A stretch of 64,000 nucleotides of DNA, taken from the NCBI RefSeq assembly GCF_016802725.1, contig NC_052665.1, positions 13,026,501 to 13,090,500 on the forward strand, given 5' to 3'. Each line of letters begins with the position of its first letter. Positions within the stretch are counted from its first letter, which is position 1. The stretch is from Solenopsis invicta. Taxonomy: Eukaryota; Arthropoda; Insecta; Hymenoptera; Formicidae. The position numbers were made by a program, and so were the translations under genes. Below the pieces are notes generated by a model, which was not told where the DNA came from, ran no database searches, and worked only from the letters and a program-made list of their open reading frames with translations. This document shows, piece by piece, positions 11,216 to 24,514 of this stretch.

Positions 11216-12690
11216 GCATTATCATGAATTGCAAAATTTCTATCAAACTGTTCGATTTAATTTTTAACTCTTTGTGATTGGCAATTTAAACCTTAAAAAA
11301 GTTTGAGGCTCTATATCTCTATGTTTGATTTATTATAAAAAGAGAGGGATCAGAGTAATGAGAGTACCCAGACTAATTATGTGAAAACTCAAATATAAAT
11401 TAATGTGGAGCTTGTAACAATCGTAGCTAGATTTCAGATTTGAACTAATGTTGTTTGTACGATTTTATGCAATTTCAAATTTTTTCAAACTATGCGCTGT
11501 TACTTTACAGTTTTAAAAAATCATTTCATTATTGTTTTTTTAATAAAACTTATTTTTCAAAATTATTTATTTTTCCAATTTTTTTAAATATGTCGTAATT
11601 AAAACCGTTGTATGTGTATCTTCCACAATGTTTAAAGTGTGTCTAGTAATTTCTTTTTACTTTAAAGGGCGAGAATTGTAAATACGGCAACCGGTTAAAT
11701 GCGCTGGGGTCATTTTGATTCCAGTGGGAGCATTACAGAATAACTTTCAAGAGAAACGTGGCCACGAAGGGTTAAGAGTTTCTGAGAAAATGTCAATGTT
11801 AAATGATATAAAAACTGATCGATCGTGGAAAATACCAATGTCAAACGATATAAATACATCTGTCGCGTTCATCGCGGAGAGGCCGATCATCGCACCTTGT
11901 AAAACCACTCGTGTCCCTACGCGTGTCCGCTCGCTCGTCCTTGGCGAATTAGAACATTCGCTCGTTCGGCGCGCAATTATAGCGCTCGCGCTCGTCATCG
12001 CGGCGATGACGTTCCCTTACCGTCCTGTGGTATTTCGATTCATGCGTAAGGATGGGCCAAATGAATCAATTTTTAAAAATCGATTAAAATAAAAAAATTG
12101 CGAAGTCATTGATTATGTATAAAAAAGAACGAATAAAGATTCGGTTAGTCGGTATATCCTTTATTTTTTAAATTGATTTAAAAAATTTTTATTTTTTATA
12201 TTATGTTTAATTACATTAAATTACATTATATTAAGTTTTTTATTCAATCCATGTTGTCCAAGATTTTTAATTATAATTAAATATACATCATTATCCAGAT
12301 GTGAATATATCTCTCAAAATATTATAGTTTATTAATTAAACTGAAAGTTTATTAATTAACATGAGTTTATTAATTAAAAGAGAAATTTTCTGTTGTTTTT
12401 ACACCATTCACTCTTAACCATACACATGCACATTATAAACATTAGCACGTATTTACATAAGTTCTACGCAAAATTCATTAAACTTGATTGGTTATCTTTC
12501 TTCTAATTGGTTAGTTTCAACCCAATCTCAATCTAGATCTCTAGTCTGATACGAGCAGGTTCCAAGCCTCTTCAGTTGAGAAAAGAACCAGTTATTTTAT
12601 CGATGTTGACAAGAAAAAATTGACAAAAAAATTAATCAATGAAAGGCATCGATTAATTAAAAAAAAAAAACTATCGATGTTTTCAATTTT
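11216..12690. other. Non-coding, mostly AT-rich
   Basis: This includes a short degenerate tandem duplication at about 11786-11855 (AATGTCAATGTTAAATGATA against AATGTCAAACGATATAAAT) and a CpG-richer patch at 11870-12030. A 125-codon open frame spans both and shows no domain. The remainder is AT-rich. Confidence 0.45.
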
Positions 12691-13195
12691 TCGAGGAACA
12701 TCGCCCATTCCTACTCCCATTTGCAAAGTGGCGACAACGTCCGCTTCTTGACGATAGGTCCTCGCGTTCCCAGGATGGGCACTCCTGATCCACCCGGTAT
12801 ACTCTTGAACCTGAAAGTCCCACGGAGGCGCGCGTGCCTTCGCTGCCGCTGCCGCCACCGTCGGGGGACGTAAGCGCCGAGACCCTTTATCCGCCCCAAT
12901 AGAATTTCTCACGCCAGAAATAGTGGTACTCGCGTGTGGGCGGAACGTGCACGTGCTGCGCGCACAAACTTAGAGCGCGTCATATTTATACCTCAGAGCC
13001 CGCGATCAATCGTTCTTTCACAAATCGCGCGTTACGTTATAAGATGCTTGCAGTTCGACGTCATCCATCACGCTCCTCGTGGTGAACAGCGTGCACTGAG
13101 AAAGTCCGTTTTTTTCCCGCCGTTAAATGCCAGTAATAATCTTTCTCACTTTGGATTCTCTCCTCTGCCGAAATTTTTAGCGAGTAAATAAAATC
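12691..13195. promoter_or_regulatory. CpG-rich block of unknown role
   Basis: CpG density is elevated over about 500 bp between AT-rich flanks. No splice-site pair or domain-bearing frame is seen. It is listed because the contrast matches other candidate regulatory blocks in the window. Confidence 0.2.
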
Positions 13196-14345
13196 GAAAA
13201 GAGAGAATTCGAAATTAAGCGTTAACAATAACGAATGCGCGCGTAATTACGGGAAAAGTCTAAATAATGTATATTTAGAAATAGAGAAGACAGATAAAAA
13301 AAATTTACAAGAAGGTAAATATATTATGGACAAACAACATCAATTTGTAGGATTATCAAAAGCGATAATCGAAATTTACATATGAACAAAACAAACTGAT
13401 GTTACGTGTTAAAAAGATAAAAATAACTCAATAAATTATTTATTTCTATGTTAAATTAATTCTACGCTCTTGGCAAAATTTAGTAGAAAAAGATCGCCGA
13501 TATACCAACATACCACTTTGCTTTTGAATTATATTTCTTAAGCCAAAACTAAAGATAAAAAACTTTGGAAACATAAATACATACTAGAAAGTGTCTTCTA
13601 TCGAATGATATAGCAGTTTTTGTGTTATCGTGTTAATAGTTTCAAATTTTGTAATAATTAAGTTTCTCGTAAAAAATGCAAATTATTAAAATAAAACTAA
13701 ATTATGAAAAAAATAAGAAAGAGAAAAACTAAATATATACTCACTATTATTTTAACTACGAAATTTGCAAAAGAAAATTGTGCAAATTTTATTCTTATTT
13801 TTTAATAATTTGTTTTTAGCAGATTTTACATAAAAAAAGCCACGGATACATAAATTATGAGTTTTTACGTTTTTAATTTAAGTAGTTATTTAGGATACCT
13901 CGGAGGATTTTTTAGGATCAATAATCACAACTTTCCTCTATAACAACAGTATTTATTTGATTAGTGATTAATTGCTTATCTTGAGTATTGAGTGAAAGAG
14001 CGTTTGTTAGTACCAGTGTAAATATTGTCAGTACTAAATTTCTCTAAGGATATTCTAAACTTATATAACTTCTGTGCTATTATATACGTGTACTTTTATC
14101 TTATATATTTTTGCAATAAATTTCCAACATTATTAAGTCGTTTGTATCGTTAACCTTATGTAAATTTTCTGTTGTTCAATCTCAGCTATTAATGTTGTAA
14201 TAAATCATTTGTATGTTATATTTTGCTATATATTATATTACGTTTTAATAATGTTAAACATATTTCAATAATACTGTGTGTAAGGTTTTTAATAGTGCTA
14301 TATATCATATCGTTTTAATAATGTGAATTGTAGATATTGATTAGA
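13196..14345. other. AT-rich non-coding stretch
   Basis: Uniform AT-rich DNA. I see no gene and no bounded element. Confidence 0.55.
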
Positions 14346-14505
14346 TACACTAAGAAAAACAGTTGACTTGATTAAATATTTTAACTTGATTAAATTTCTT
14401 CAATTTAAGTATTTGTGTATTTAAGTTAAATACATAAATACTTGAACCAAAGAAATTTAATCAAGTTGAAAAATTTAATCAATTTAACTACTTTTTTTCC
14501 GTGTA
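14346..14505. mobile_element. MITE, TA-flanked, CACT-type ends, copy 1
   Basis: A 160-bp element begins TACACTAAGAAAAACAGTT and ends with the inverted form, reading inward TACACGGAAAAAAAGTAGTT. The inverted match continues through an internal TTGATTAAAT. Both ends carry TA, as expected for a TA target site. The body contains AAGTATTTGTGTATTTAAGT and a matching inverted ATAAATACTT. Related copies lie at 34519-34707 and 53216-53434, with fragments near 25.5-25.66, 26.86 and 50.36-50.44 kb. It has no coding capacity. Confidence 0.75.
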
Positions 14506-14740
14506 GAGTATCACATCACGGTTGCTTGGCTGCAGCTTTACCTATTGTTTGTTCAGTTATTTTATTATTACAATCTTTCTTAAATGGTCTGTATTTTATT
14601 AAAATATTGTGTTGTATGCAATAAATTAAATTAAACTCGGTGTTATTTAATAATAAAACGTAGCTCAATTAAAGAAGCTTTCGATGTCGAGAAATCATCG
14701 CGGAACAGTAATGTCAGCGAAGTCAAAAGAATCGCAAAAT
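14506..14740. other. AT-rich spacer
   Basis: Short AT-rich interval between the MITE and the CpG block. Nothing recognised. Confidence 0.5.
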
Positions 14741-15440
14741 GTCATCACGTTATGATCGCGTCGACAGGGAACGAAAGGGATGGTAGGGATACGCATGTGG
14801 AACGTAATGGGTTCACGCGCATGTGCGAGAGAGAGAGAGAGAGAACATGTTCATATATGCATGTAATATAAGCGCTCGAAAGGAATAGCCGCGCGACGTG
14901 GCGCGACGACGAGAAAGGAGAACCAACGACTGCAGCGGAGTGACCGGCGACGGCGGAGAGGCGACAGAGATAGAGAGGTAGGGATGGAGCAGCGAGCGCG
15001 TGACAGGACACGTGATCGGGAGCACACGGTGCTCGCGTGACCGGCCCCGTGACGTCACGCGCACGTGTCGCATAGCGTGGTAACCACCGCTGCACGCTTC
15101 CCACTCCAGGCCAGCCCAACAGCCGCCGAGCCGCTCGCGGCTCACCTTCCTTGCCACCCTCTCCTACTCCCATCGCAGCGAAACGCGCGAGAATTGTGCT
15201 CCGTGTCTTGGTCAGTAGCGTCGCGAGTCCCCACTTCGCCCTCCTCCTCCTCCTCCTTCTCCGACAGCGGAAACTTTCACCTGGAAAGCCTGACATTTTT
15301 CTTTCTCTTTCTCGTCCTTTTTTCCCCCTTTTTCTCCGCACGCGAGCTGCACCTTACGTCGCCCGATGTATTTGCATCATCGGCCGGCGGTTACGAGACG
15401 CGACGATGCCTAGCAGTTAAGGCTCGATAGTCCACTTGAA
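14741..15440. promoter_or_regulatory. CpG-rich promoter- or enhancer-like block with CRE and E-boxes
   Basis: This block contains a GA tract at about 14826-14845, a consensus palindromic CRE (TGACGTCA) at 15050-15057, and CACGTG E-boxes at 15009-15014 and 15062-15067. TGACGTCA is the known CREB/ATF site and CACGTG a bHLH site. A purine-rich half is followed by a pyrimidine-rich half (about 15230-15340). A 198-codon minus-strand frame across it is an arginine-run artefact of that strand asymmetry. The block sits 6 kb upstream of the plus-strand promoter and could be an enhancer, an alternative promoter or a separate start site. Confidence 0.4.
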
Positions 15441-17700
15441 AGCCCGCTTGCACGTTACTTGGAAATGGTACGTAACATGCATTCGCTATTTATACCTGTC
15501 AATCGTCAACATGATTTTTTCTTTCGTGAATTACATATCCCCCTTCAAAACGAAATTGCAGGGCGCGCTTAAATCCACTTTGTCGATTTTAAAGCCAAAG
15601 TTTGCTCACATTTTTGTAAAGAAAATCTGATTATCATCCGTGAAATTACAATTTTTTTTTTCAATTAACAGAATGTCACAGTTCAATATTTTTCTTCTTT
15701 AGGAAATCATTGGAACTGACGTTCTGCATGACATTCGTTCTAATATCAGATTTAATCATGAATGTTCATTCATCCGTTACTCGTTTGATGACGAAATTCG
15801 AGATGCACCGATCGATTTTCAATGTCATGACACATATTGCATTAATCTCTGAGACGTATGATTAAAGGAAAAAACGCACGAGTGTCGAAATTATGTCATT
15901 TCTTCACTATTAACATTTCTTATTAAATATATGTAGAGATATAAAATTACCATCACAATTACTTACGGTAGAATTAAGAAGATAATTTATTGTTAATTTT
16001 GGTAAAATTTATTGTGTTTGATAGTTTTGTGCAAATAAGCTATAATCATTTTCCGCATTAATTCCTAAGATAAAATAATGTTTTTCTACATTCTTATCAA
16101 TTGTACTAATTCTAATTGATGAAATCAATTTCCCACAACTCTCTGTCTCTAATGATGAGAATGTGCAATCGTTGTTATGAATGACAGTGAACAAAGTAGA
16201 CTTTACTCGACTTTTTATTATGAAAATTTTTTACATAATTCTTAATTTTTATTAACATTAAAAAATTTAGCATTTTGTTTTATTACTTAAAATCAATCTA
16301 TATTTTTGTTAAATATTCCTGCAGTACAGTGCAATTGCAGAAAGTTTTATTTCGTTTTCTATAGACATTTGTAACTTTAAGTGTTTTTGTTTTTTTGTGT
16401 TTTTATGCTGTAAGATGTTGTAATACTGTAAACTATGAAAAATATAAATTAAAAGACAATATTGCATTTACACACATTTTACTTTAAAAATTCTAATAAA
16501 AAAAGTTTTATTTGAAGTTTCATTATTACACTACTATGTAACTATGTCCCTCATTATTATATGTTATATTATTATATGGAAAATATGAGTTAAATAAAAT
16601 GTTAAAGACGAAATGCCTGTTATAAGCTTCGTATCAAAATATTTTATTTCTGTTTCTAAATTATCTCATTTGATCAGTTTTTCAAAATTACCGGGTAATT
16701 TATTGTAATTTATCAAGTTACTGTTACATTGAGTTATTTTAAAATATATGCTATAATTTGTGACAAGAAAGAGCTCAACCTTCTTTCCCTCTTGTGTATT
16801 AATTTGATTGCAAATTGTTTCAGTAAAATTTGATTGCATAATTTGCTTGCAAATTATCTCAATAGAATGCGTAACATTATATTTTATATTATACGAGATA
16901 TCGGACAATTATTAAATAATAAATAATATTATGTTTATGAATATTGATGATATTATAATAATGAATAAATTAATAATGCTGCTAAAATATATATATATAT
17001 ATATATATATATGAATGTAATTTAGTTTTATACATGAATATTTCTGTGAGTGTTGGGAAGTTAATAGCATGTCTTGGCTTGTTTTTTTTTTGGCGCGCAA
17101 TAAAATTCTTTTCACAAGCAACAACAGTGAACAATTTTGCGTAACCATTAATCTTCACAATAGAAGAGTACCTGCCACGTTCTTGGTAGATGTACTTGAA
17201 AGATAAATGCAATGCGAATTTCGTGCCTCGCGCGTGTACTTAATCGCAAACGCTATAGCGAAGAGTAATAAATATCGTGATACTCCGGCAATTAGCGATC
17301 AGCAAAGGGAACGCATTTACAAGGGATTCCACGAAAATAATTCGCTCTGAATAAGATATTACTTCCAACACACAAGTTTAAGAGAACAAGTTTACTATCA
17401 ATTGTTACGTTACCATAATTGCTATTTGCATTTAGATATGAATCATTCTGAATAAAGTCTAGATTGAATAATTAGATATTACTTCGTGGTATCAAATTAA
17501 TTTTACATACTGTGTAAGAATATTGTTTTTTTTTTGTCACTGTTGTCTATTCATTTTTTTTTCAGTTTCTTGGTAAATTTCAATTAAATTCTTCGTACAA
17601 ATGAAATCTTTCGTGTATGCGTGCTGGATAAATCTGGCAAAAAAGCTCAAGCTCGGTGATAATCACGGCTGAGCATTTACACAAAGATTTTCTGCCAAGA
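15441..17700. other. AT-rich non-coding stretch with TA microsatellite
   Basis: AT-rich DNA with a TA dinucleotide run at about 16987-17012. No gene, exon pair or bounded transposon is recognised. Confidence 0.55.
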
Positions 17701-20130
17701 TCCCGACGTGAGAGACCAGCTATCGCGAGAATGTGAGATTAGTTATCTCAATGCGATACAATGCGTTTGCGATGCGATGTAGCAGTTTGTTTCTCAGTGT
17801 TTGTTTTTGTTTTGGCGGTGGCGCATATGTGTGTGTATGTGGGTGGATAATGTGTGCACGCACCGTCGAAACTATTTTCAGATGTCGTATCGCCGTATCA
17901 TACAATTATTGCAACACGTGATGTGTCAAGAACGCTCCGACCTTATCGCGGCACCACGTATGCGCCGTCATCGCGTATTCATGTGCCGATGAGTAATATT
18001 GCTCGTATCGTATATCTAGCAATTTCCCGATATCGTTTCGCGTAACGTGTAACATTATATTACTTTTCCTCAGACGTTAGAATAATTTGCAATTATTAAA
18101 GAAGGAGTCCATTTTCATATTTTACAACAAAGAATAACAAAGGAATGATGAAGTTACAAATGCGAAAATCGTGAAGAAGCGTTATTCTTATCATCCACAC
18201 ATACTTGTGTTTGTAATTTGTGAAGCTTTCGTTAATATCTGATTCCGTTCAAGAAACTTTTCCGAAAAGTATTTTTCTATTCAAAGATTAATTTGATTAA
18301 AGATTTAAAAAAAAAAAAAAATTGTTAGAATTTTGTTCAGCTGAACAAAGGATAGAAAAAAAGATTTCGCTTATACTCATTCCGCGAAGAAATGTAGCTA
18401 CTTTAATATCAATTCGTATTTTGTCAATACTAGGAGGAATATCAAATTTTTCTTTAGTATTAATAAACATTATCTCTATTATCTGAGAATGAAGAGCATC
18501 ACAGTATGACTAATAGAATATTTTATCAGAATTTTCAAAGTTCATTCTTGTCAGGAATTAAATATTTATGTAATATTTCAGTCGAATCATATTTTAGATA
18601 TCAAATGCAAAATGTTAATTCTTATGCGAACAAATTTAAAATTTGAACATTGCATTTTCTTTCGTATACTTATAGCGGAGATTGAATTCGGGGAAATTAT
18701 CAATTATAAATTTTTAATTCTTACAATTTCTGAAATTAATAATAGATTTATTATCACATTTTTTTTGTCAGAAAGTTTAAAAGCATCACGAAGAAGTATC
18801 TAGGCATCAAAGATGCAATCTATATTAACACAAGAATACATACATATAAGTATCAACAAATCATTATTACCTATTTTTTTAATTAATATCTTTTTTCTTG
18901 TGCAAAAGATGAGCTTCTAAAATTTTTTTTTCCATTATTTTCTTTATCCTAATAAAATATTTGGTTTTCTACTACTTTTATTTTATTTTCATGTGGTAAT
19001 TTATTTGTCTTGTCTTTTAAGTGATTTAAAAAACTTCTAATATTCACATAAGTAAGTAAAATTTAATTAAAAAGTGTCTTAAATCTTTTTTAAAAGTTTA
19101 AATGCTTAATATGTGTCATATCATACTTTTAGACGTTTGTCCGTGAACCTGTGTTAATTATTATTTTTTAATTACATACAATTTTAATTATAATTATTTC
19201 AGAGGTGAAAGTGATTATAGCTATTCGTAATCACGTTCGTTGTCACTTAATATCTCCGTTATTAGGAGGACAAATTTCAATAATTAGTTTTGAAACTAAT
19301 TAGTTATAGTCATTAATAGTCATTTGTTTAGTAACTCGCTGTTATATAGTGGCGTTAATATAATACAAAATAACTGACATTTGTTGTAAAACATTTTTAT
19401 TTTTGAGCATTTCGAAACTCTTCAAAATATTTTAGTATTTACTGCAATCTTTTTGAATTTGGATATGACTGTCATACAAATATATGTACGCATAAATGCT
19501 TTTTTTTATTATTTAGTATTTTATTCGGCTGTACATATTTCGATTATGCAAAGTTAAGTATAAATAGCGTGGGATTTCGTTAGTGTAATTTCGTAAGCGT
19601 ACTGATGTTTCAATAGACTTAATACAATTTTTTTTTTCGAAATTTTCATATCAAAGTATTCGATAAGTTTATTATAGTCTTACTACGAATCTATACTTCA
19701 CATTACATGTATTATAGATTTTCAATACTGCAGTCTATGTATGGAAGGGTTATGTATATGTACATATATTTGCACATATTCTACAATGTTATTCCCTTTT
19801 GAACAATTTTATAACAAAATACTATGTTTTTTTTTAATAAAACCAATTGTTTAAATCTATTTTTGTGAGAGGAAAGAAAGTGCACATTACCATTTCTGTT
19901 TTTTTTTCGAATTATGCAGTGTGTTGTACATTTTCTATAAATAGCATTTTAAGTAGTAAATATTTCATAACTTTGAGTCTAGAATCGATTCAACAATACG
20001 AGCTATAACAGACGAAGATATAATCGTCAAGTTTTCAAATAAAAATTTAATTATTAACAACGTTATTGTACAAAATGTAAACGTGGGCCAAAACGTGGAA
20101 CACCTTCACTACAGAAAATTAATCTTATTA
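17701..20130. other. Upstream intergenic DNA
   Basis: Moderate GC content to about 18045, then AT-rich. A small palindrome AATTAGTTTTGAAACTAATT lies at about 19285. No coding signal is seen. Confidence 0.5.
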
Positions 20131-20951
20131 ATCGCGTAATTATGAATTATCACTTGATTATAGAGTCGACAGGAATTGTAGGTTAGGCAACACGCCCGAT
20201 TCCACGAGTGCTGAAGCCGCACCTGAGACGGCTCCGGATTTACTCCTACCAGCCGCGATTCATCGCGAGCGCATCGTCGGGCAGGGCCGCGCGCGTGATT
20301 ACACGTATCCCTGCCGAGGTGACGACACGCCGTACATTCGCGCGGTCGGTCGTCGTCGTCGAGTGCGTGCGTCGCGAATAGCATTACGTACCTACGACGA
20401 CTTGCTGCAATCCGCACCGGCATCGAACCGGAGAGATCTCGGACGAGAAGATTACGCCCGAGCACGGCCTCGTCCAAAGTCGTCTCGTGAAAGTTCAACG
20501 AATCTATATCGCGCTTATCGCGAGATCTTCGGAGGTGGGGGAGTGAGGTCTCTCTCTCTCTCTCTCTTTCTCGGGCCGCGAGAGAATTCGGCGGCGGCCG
20601 GCGCGGCGGTCGAATTACGGTCCTGGCCGGAGTTCCGCGGAATTTCGCGAGTCAACGGCCGTATCAGCGTTACGTTCCGAGGCGCTATCGGCCACGTTCG
20701 AACGCGTAGATCGATCTTTCGGACGGTGACAAGAGGACATCGTCATCGTCGTCGTTGTCGTTGTCGTCATTTCCTTGGGAAAAACGCGTTATCTTCTCGG
20801 TTCATGATATTTTACCCGGCAACTTGAGAACTGAGGAACGGAGAAGCGGCGGATAATAGATAAACGAAGCGACTTCCTGAGAAACGAGCCGCCGCCGTAA
20901 AACTGCTGGGAACCAGGGCGCATAATTTCGTTGGGGGAACGTAGACGACAG

Positions 20952-21020
<69 letters not shown>

Positions 21021-21392
21021 GAAACGGAGAAACAAAACGGCACGTGATTCGGACCTGAAGACCTCGCATCAAGAGGCGTAATTATTACGATAGTATTATT
21101 ACTATTATTAAATAACAAACAAGAGGGAAGCGGCGGAAGATGAATCGCTCGTGAAAAAAATGAGCGAATCGTGACCGGTGCACGCGCACGGGAGAGAGAG
21201 GAGAGAGAGAGAGAGTGAGCGGAGCGCGCGCGGGAGGGTGGGGAGCAGGAGAAAGAGGGCGCCAGCACGGATATCGCGCGCGCGGCCGCGAGACCGGACT
21301 CGGACTACTCGGAGCGGTGGAGTGTCGTGGGCGAATGTTCCCGTGCGTCGCGCCGGCGGCCGCCTCTCTCGTCGTCTCGCGCGAGTTGTGTC
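20131..21392 (+). promoter_or_regulatory. CpG/GAGA-rich promoter region of the plus-strand gene
   Basis: CpG-rich DNA builds from about 20160 and becomes extreme after 21180. It contains CT runs at about 20552-20570, a GA microsatellite at 20953-21018 and GAGAG clusters at about 21190-21215. GAGA tracts are the known targets of GAGA-factor-type proteins at insect promoters. An Inr-like TCAGT lies at 21391-21395, so 21393 is a candidate transcription start. I see no TATA box at the expected distance. The exact start is a guess; the promoter assignment rests on composition and on the downstream leader and exon. Confidence 0.55.
20953..21018. repeat. (AG)n microsatellite
   Basis: About 33 uninterrupted AG units lie in the promoter region. 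On the minus strand this gives spurious serine-leucine open frames. Likely length-polymorphic; it could bind GAGA-type factors. Confidence 0.95.
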
Positions 21393-21930
21393 AGTGAGCC
21401 CGTGGCCGCGAAACTAACCTAATCCCGCGCCGTGTCGTCTCGTTCGTGACGTTTTGCGTTGCGTGCCGTGTCGTGCCGTGCCGTGCCGTGTGTGCGTGCG
21501 TGCGTGCGTGCATACTTCCGGTGCATTCTTCCTACGCGTGCACGCGTCATCGTCGCGGTGCGATCGATCGATTCCGAACGATCCGCGCCAATTTGACCCA
21601 ACCGGAAGGTTTCCGCGTGGTCGATCTCCGGAGCGAAGCGGAGCCCGCGCGGAAGAGGAACAGGAGCGGCGCGAGTTTTCGCGCATCTCTCGCGATACGT
21701 GTATCACGTGACACGCGCGCGTGAGCCAACTGTCGGCCCGGAGCCAATTCTCGCGGAGGCGAGACGATAACGCCGCGCCGGTAGCGAGTCAGGCGAGGCA
21801 CAAGGCGAGACAGAAAGAAAACGAGAGGAGAGGAGAGCGGGAGGAGGAGGAGCAAGGGGGCGAGAGAGCGATCGTCGCGAGGATCTTTCGGAAGCGCGAA
21901 GCGGTATCACCGCGCCTTCTATGCGGCAAG
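21393..21930 (+). promoter_or_regulatory. 5' leader (UTR) of the plus-strand gene
   Basis: If transcription starts near 21393, the leader is about 538 nt and contains no ATG until 21921. It is very GC-rich and includes GTGCC and GTGC repeats at about 21464-21513 and a purine-rich GAG tract at about 21822-21860. An in-frame stop (TGA) lies at 21709-21711, so the main frame is open from 21712 without an ATG. The ATG at 21921 has a weak context (T at -3) and is out of frame. It runs 25 codons to the exon end and stops three codons into exon 2. Confidence 0.5.
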
Positions 21931-21995
21931 ATGATGGAGACGCAGAATTATTGGGAGGACACCTCCGCGCACTCGATGCAGGTGAAATACGAGAG
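21931..21995 (+). CDS. First coding exon of an unrecognised gene
   Basis: The exon encodes 21 complete codons beginning MMETQNYWEDTSAHSM and ends with two bases (AG) of a split serine codon, followed by the consensus donor GTGAGT at 21996. The start has A at -3 and is the second ATG downstream of the candidate transcription start. The ATG at 21921 is out of frame and in a poor context. The peptide is acidic with a Trp and two Tyr, and has no signal peptide or membrane segment. The coding assignment rests on phase: this frame, and only this frame, stays open through exon 2. I do not recognise the protein. The CpG-rich promoter and a 25.5-kb first intron are common in developmental or neuronal regulators, but that is inference. 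Confidence 0.8.
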
Positions 21996-24139
21996 GTGAG
22001 TGCCCACGTGTGTGCGCCTTGTTTCGTGCGATTGCATTTAAAGCTGCGTCGAGTCCGAATCGAGCGAATCCACGCGTCGCGTGTTCTCTCTTTCCCGCCT
22101 GCGAAAGATCTTGTTCACGTGAGACGCTAAAGAAAGAGGAAGTCGCGTTTATATTCGCGCCAAATATGCCACTAATTCTTTGTGTTACGTTATTATGCCA
22201 GTAGGGACACGAGTTTGCTCCGCAAATTCTAATATCTGTAGCTGAACATATTGTAGCCACTAATAATTTTAATTACCATTTAATTTATTAAATTTAATTA
22301 GATATTATAAATTATCATCATTATTATTATTAATTTTAATTGAATAATTTTCTGCAGAAGCCAAACAAGTCCAGAGGTCTTTTTTTAATTGGATTTTTTA
22401 ATTCTTAAAGCCTAAATCTTGTTCGTATATTTATTAATTATATATTCAGAGAAAAATTACATATTTATGCAAAGAGAAATACAAAAGGATATTTCTGTTA
22501 ATAACGACTTGCAAAAATTATGTAAATGAAAAGTAAAAAAATTATCACTTTATATTTTAAATAATATTTTCTTTTTCACTTTTTATCATTATTAATGTTA
22601 TGGAAAAAGATAAATGTAAAATATATTATAGGATAAATAGGTGATAAATATAAAATTCTCACAAGAACTAAACAAATTCAAATATATTGGAAAAAAATTT
22701 TCGATATGTATACAATAAACGAGTTAAAGATGAGCAGTTCCTTCTGTCTTTTGAAAATTTAACTTTTTGAATTTATTTGGCTTTTATAGGAGACCCTTCA
22801 GTTATTATTATGTCCTTATTACTTCCTTTAATTCTTGAATTGAATATAAGAGAACAGCCCAAGTCGAGGCTTAATCTCACTCTGTTCCTTGAATAATTGT
22901 AATCATTATCATATATTTAATTGATTTAACGATATTTATCGTCCGACAATCGCGTGTTGAATATGCACGAGGAGAGGTGCTGCTGCAAGTTTTTTTTCGA
23001 ATTTTTTTTGTTAGGCTAATTAAAATATGTTTTCGGAGCAACGAGCGGTTTCCGTTCAACGATTTTACACAAGTGACGGTTTCTCTGTGTACTTTTGGAG
23101 AATAAATAATAACGTAAATATACGGTAATATATTGCGAATAAGCGTAAATAAATAACCTGCCGGCGGAATAAATATTAATAACGCCCGTGCGGCGACGTG
23201 TTCCGGGCATTCAATTTAAAGGCCGATCCCATTCGGCGCGGCCGCGTTGTTTACGATAATAAATGTAATGTAAAAGGCCGAGGGGGGAAAATATTTCCTC
23301 TCTCGTCGTAATAAACGGCAGAGTCACAGGTCGCGGTACGTGTTTTGTCGCGATCGCTGGCGTCATCTCGTCACGTGTACAGAAATCAACGGAATGAAGC
23401 ACAAGTCATTACACCTTTTGCACGATGCCTCGCACGCGTGTATGCAGGATGAAAATCGCATTGGTCGCGGCCGCGAAAAGAACGAACGCATCACTAAGGA
23501 TGTATATAATATTTCTTAAAGAAATTTAAAGACCCAGACGAATTTTCAGTTTTCAATTTTCAATTATACTGATGGAAATGGAGAATTATGTAGGTTGCGT
23601 TTCAAAATTCATTACCAATGCTAAATATCTTTAATTTACGTTATACGCACATAGACTTTCAATGCAATTCACATGTCGGTGAATTTGGAGCACAGCCGCA
23701 GTAAGACGTAAGCAGTAAGGAAATCAGCAGTTTGGATTTGCTGCCACTCATGTTGTGACCCAATTTCTTGACTATGATTGGCTGGCTTGCTTAAATGCTC
23801 AAGTTTTACTGTTTAAATTTTCCCGTGTGCTTTTTTCGTAAATTCACGTATTCACGTTAAGCGTGCATGATAGACAATTTTGCGCGGTGAAGTCGTGGGA
23901 GAGTTCTTTCCTTTATAAAATACGAAGAAAATAAAGCTGACACGTGTAAACGGTATATCCGTATGCATCTCATAATGACGAGTAAAGAAAAAACGAGATG
24001 CACGTGTCGGTTGTTTTTGCGTCGTACCGGCGGCGTGAGACATAAACGGGCGGATTTTTCAGTTTTTCCGGGAAATTCCCGCGTTAATTGAGTCAGATTT
24101 GCTTTCCGGTCGCCAGCGAGCTAAATTAACGAGTCTCGC

Positions 24140-24142
<3 letters not shown>

Positions 24143-24177
<35 letters not shown>
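24143..24177. repeat. (GA)n microsatellite
   Basis: About 17 GA units. No other content. Confidence 0.9.
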
Positions 24178-24180
<3 letters not shown>

Positions 24181-24514
24181 TTCTTTTTGAATTAAAAATA
24201 GGTCGTCTGATTCGCACTTGTTTTCCTTCCCCCTTTTTCGTCGCGTCTGTTTTCGATGCACTTAAGTGAATTATTACGTAAAAAGAAAATATTTGCATAT
24301 ATCGCACGTATAAGGTATTTACGTTCGTTGCATAACATTCGCGGGCACGTTGAAATATACACGGTTGCCTCCAGTCATTATGTTTTCATTTTGCAGCTTC
24401 TCTCGTCCAAACTCTCATCTAAACAATTCACGCGTCTGTATACGTCTTCCTAGAAATGTTATCGAGAAGGGCATCAATTATACATATTTCATGCCTACAT
24501 GTTATGAAACACTC

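Noticed and set aside
14745..15341. 198-codon minus-strand open frame with a run of arginines
   Set aside because: The arginine runs come from pyrimidine-rich DNA read on the opposite strand; no domain, and overlapping frames are equally open.
20363..20827. 154-codon plus-strand open frame upstream of the promoter
   Set aside because: Contains a CT-repeat-encoded Ser-Leu run and lies in CpG-rich promoter DNA; no coding evidence.
20789..21268. Ser-Leu repeat proteins on the minus strand
   Set aside because: These are translations of the AG microsatellite in three frames.
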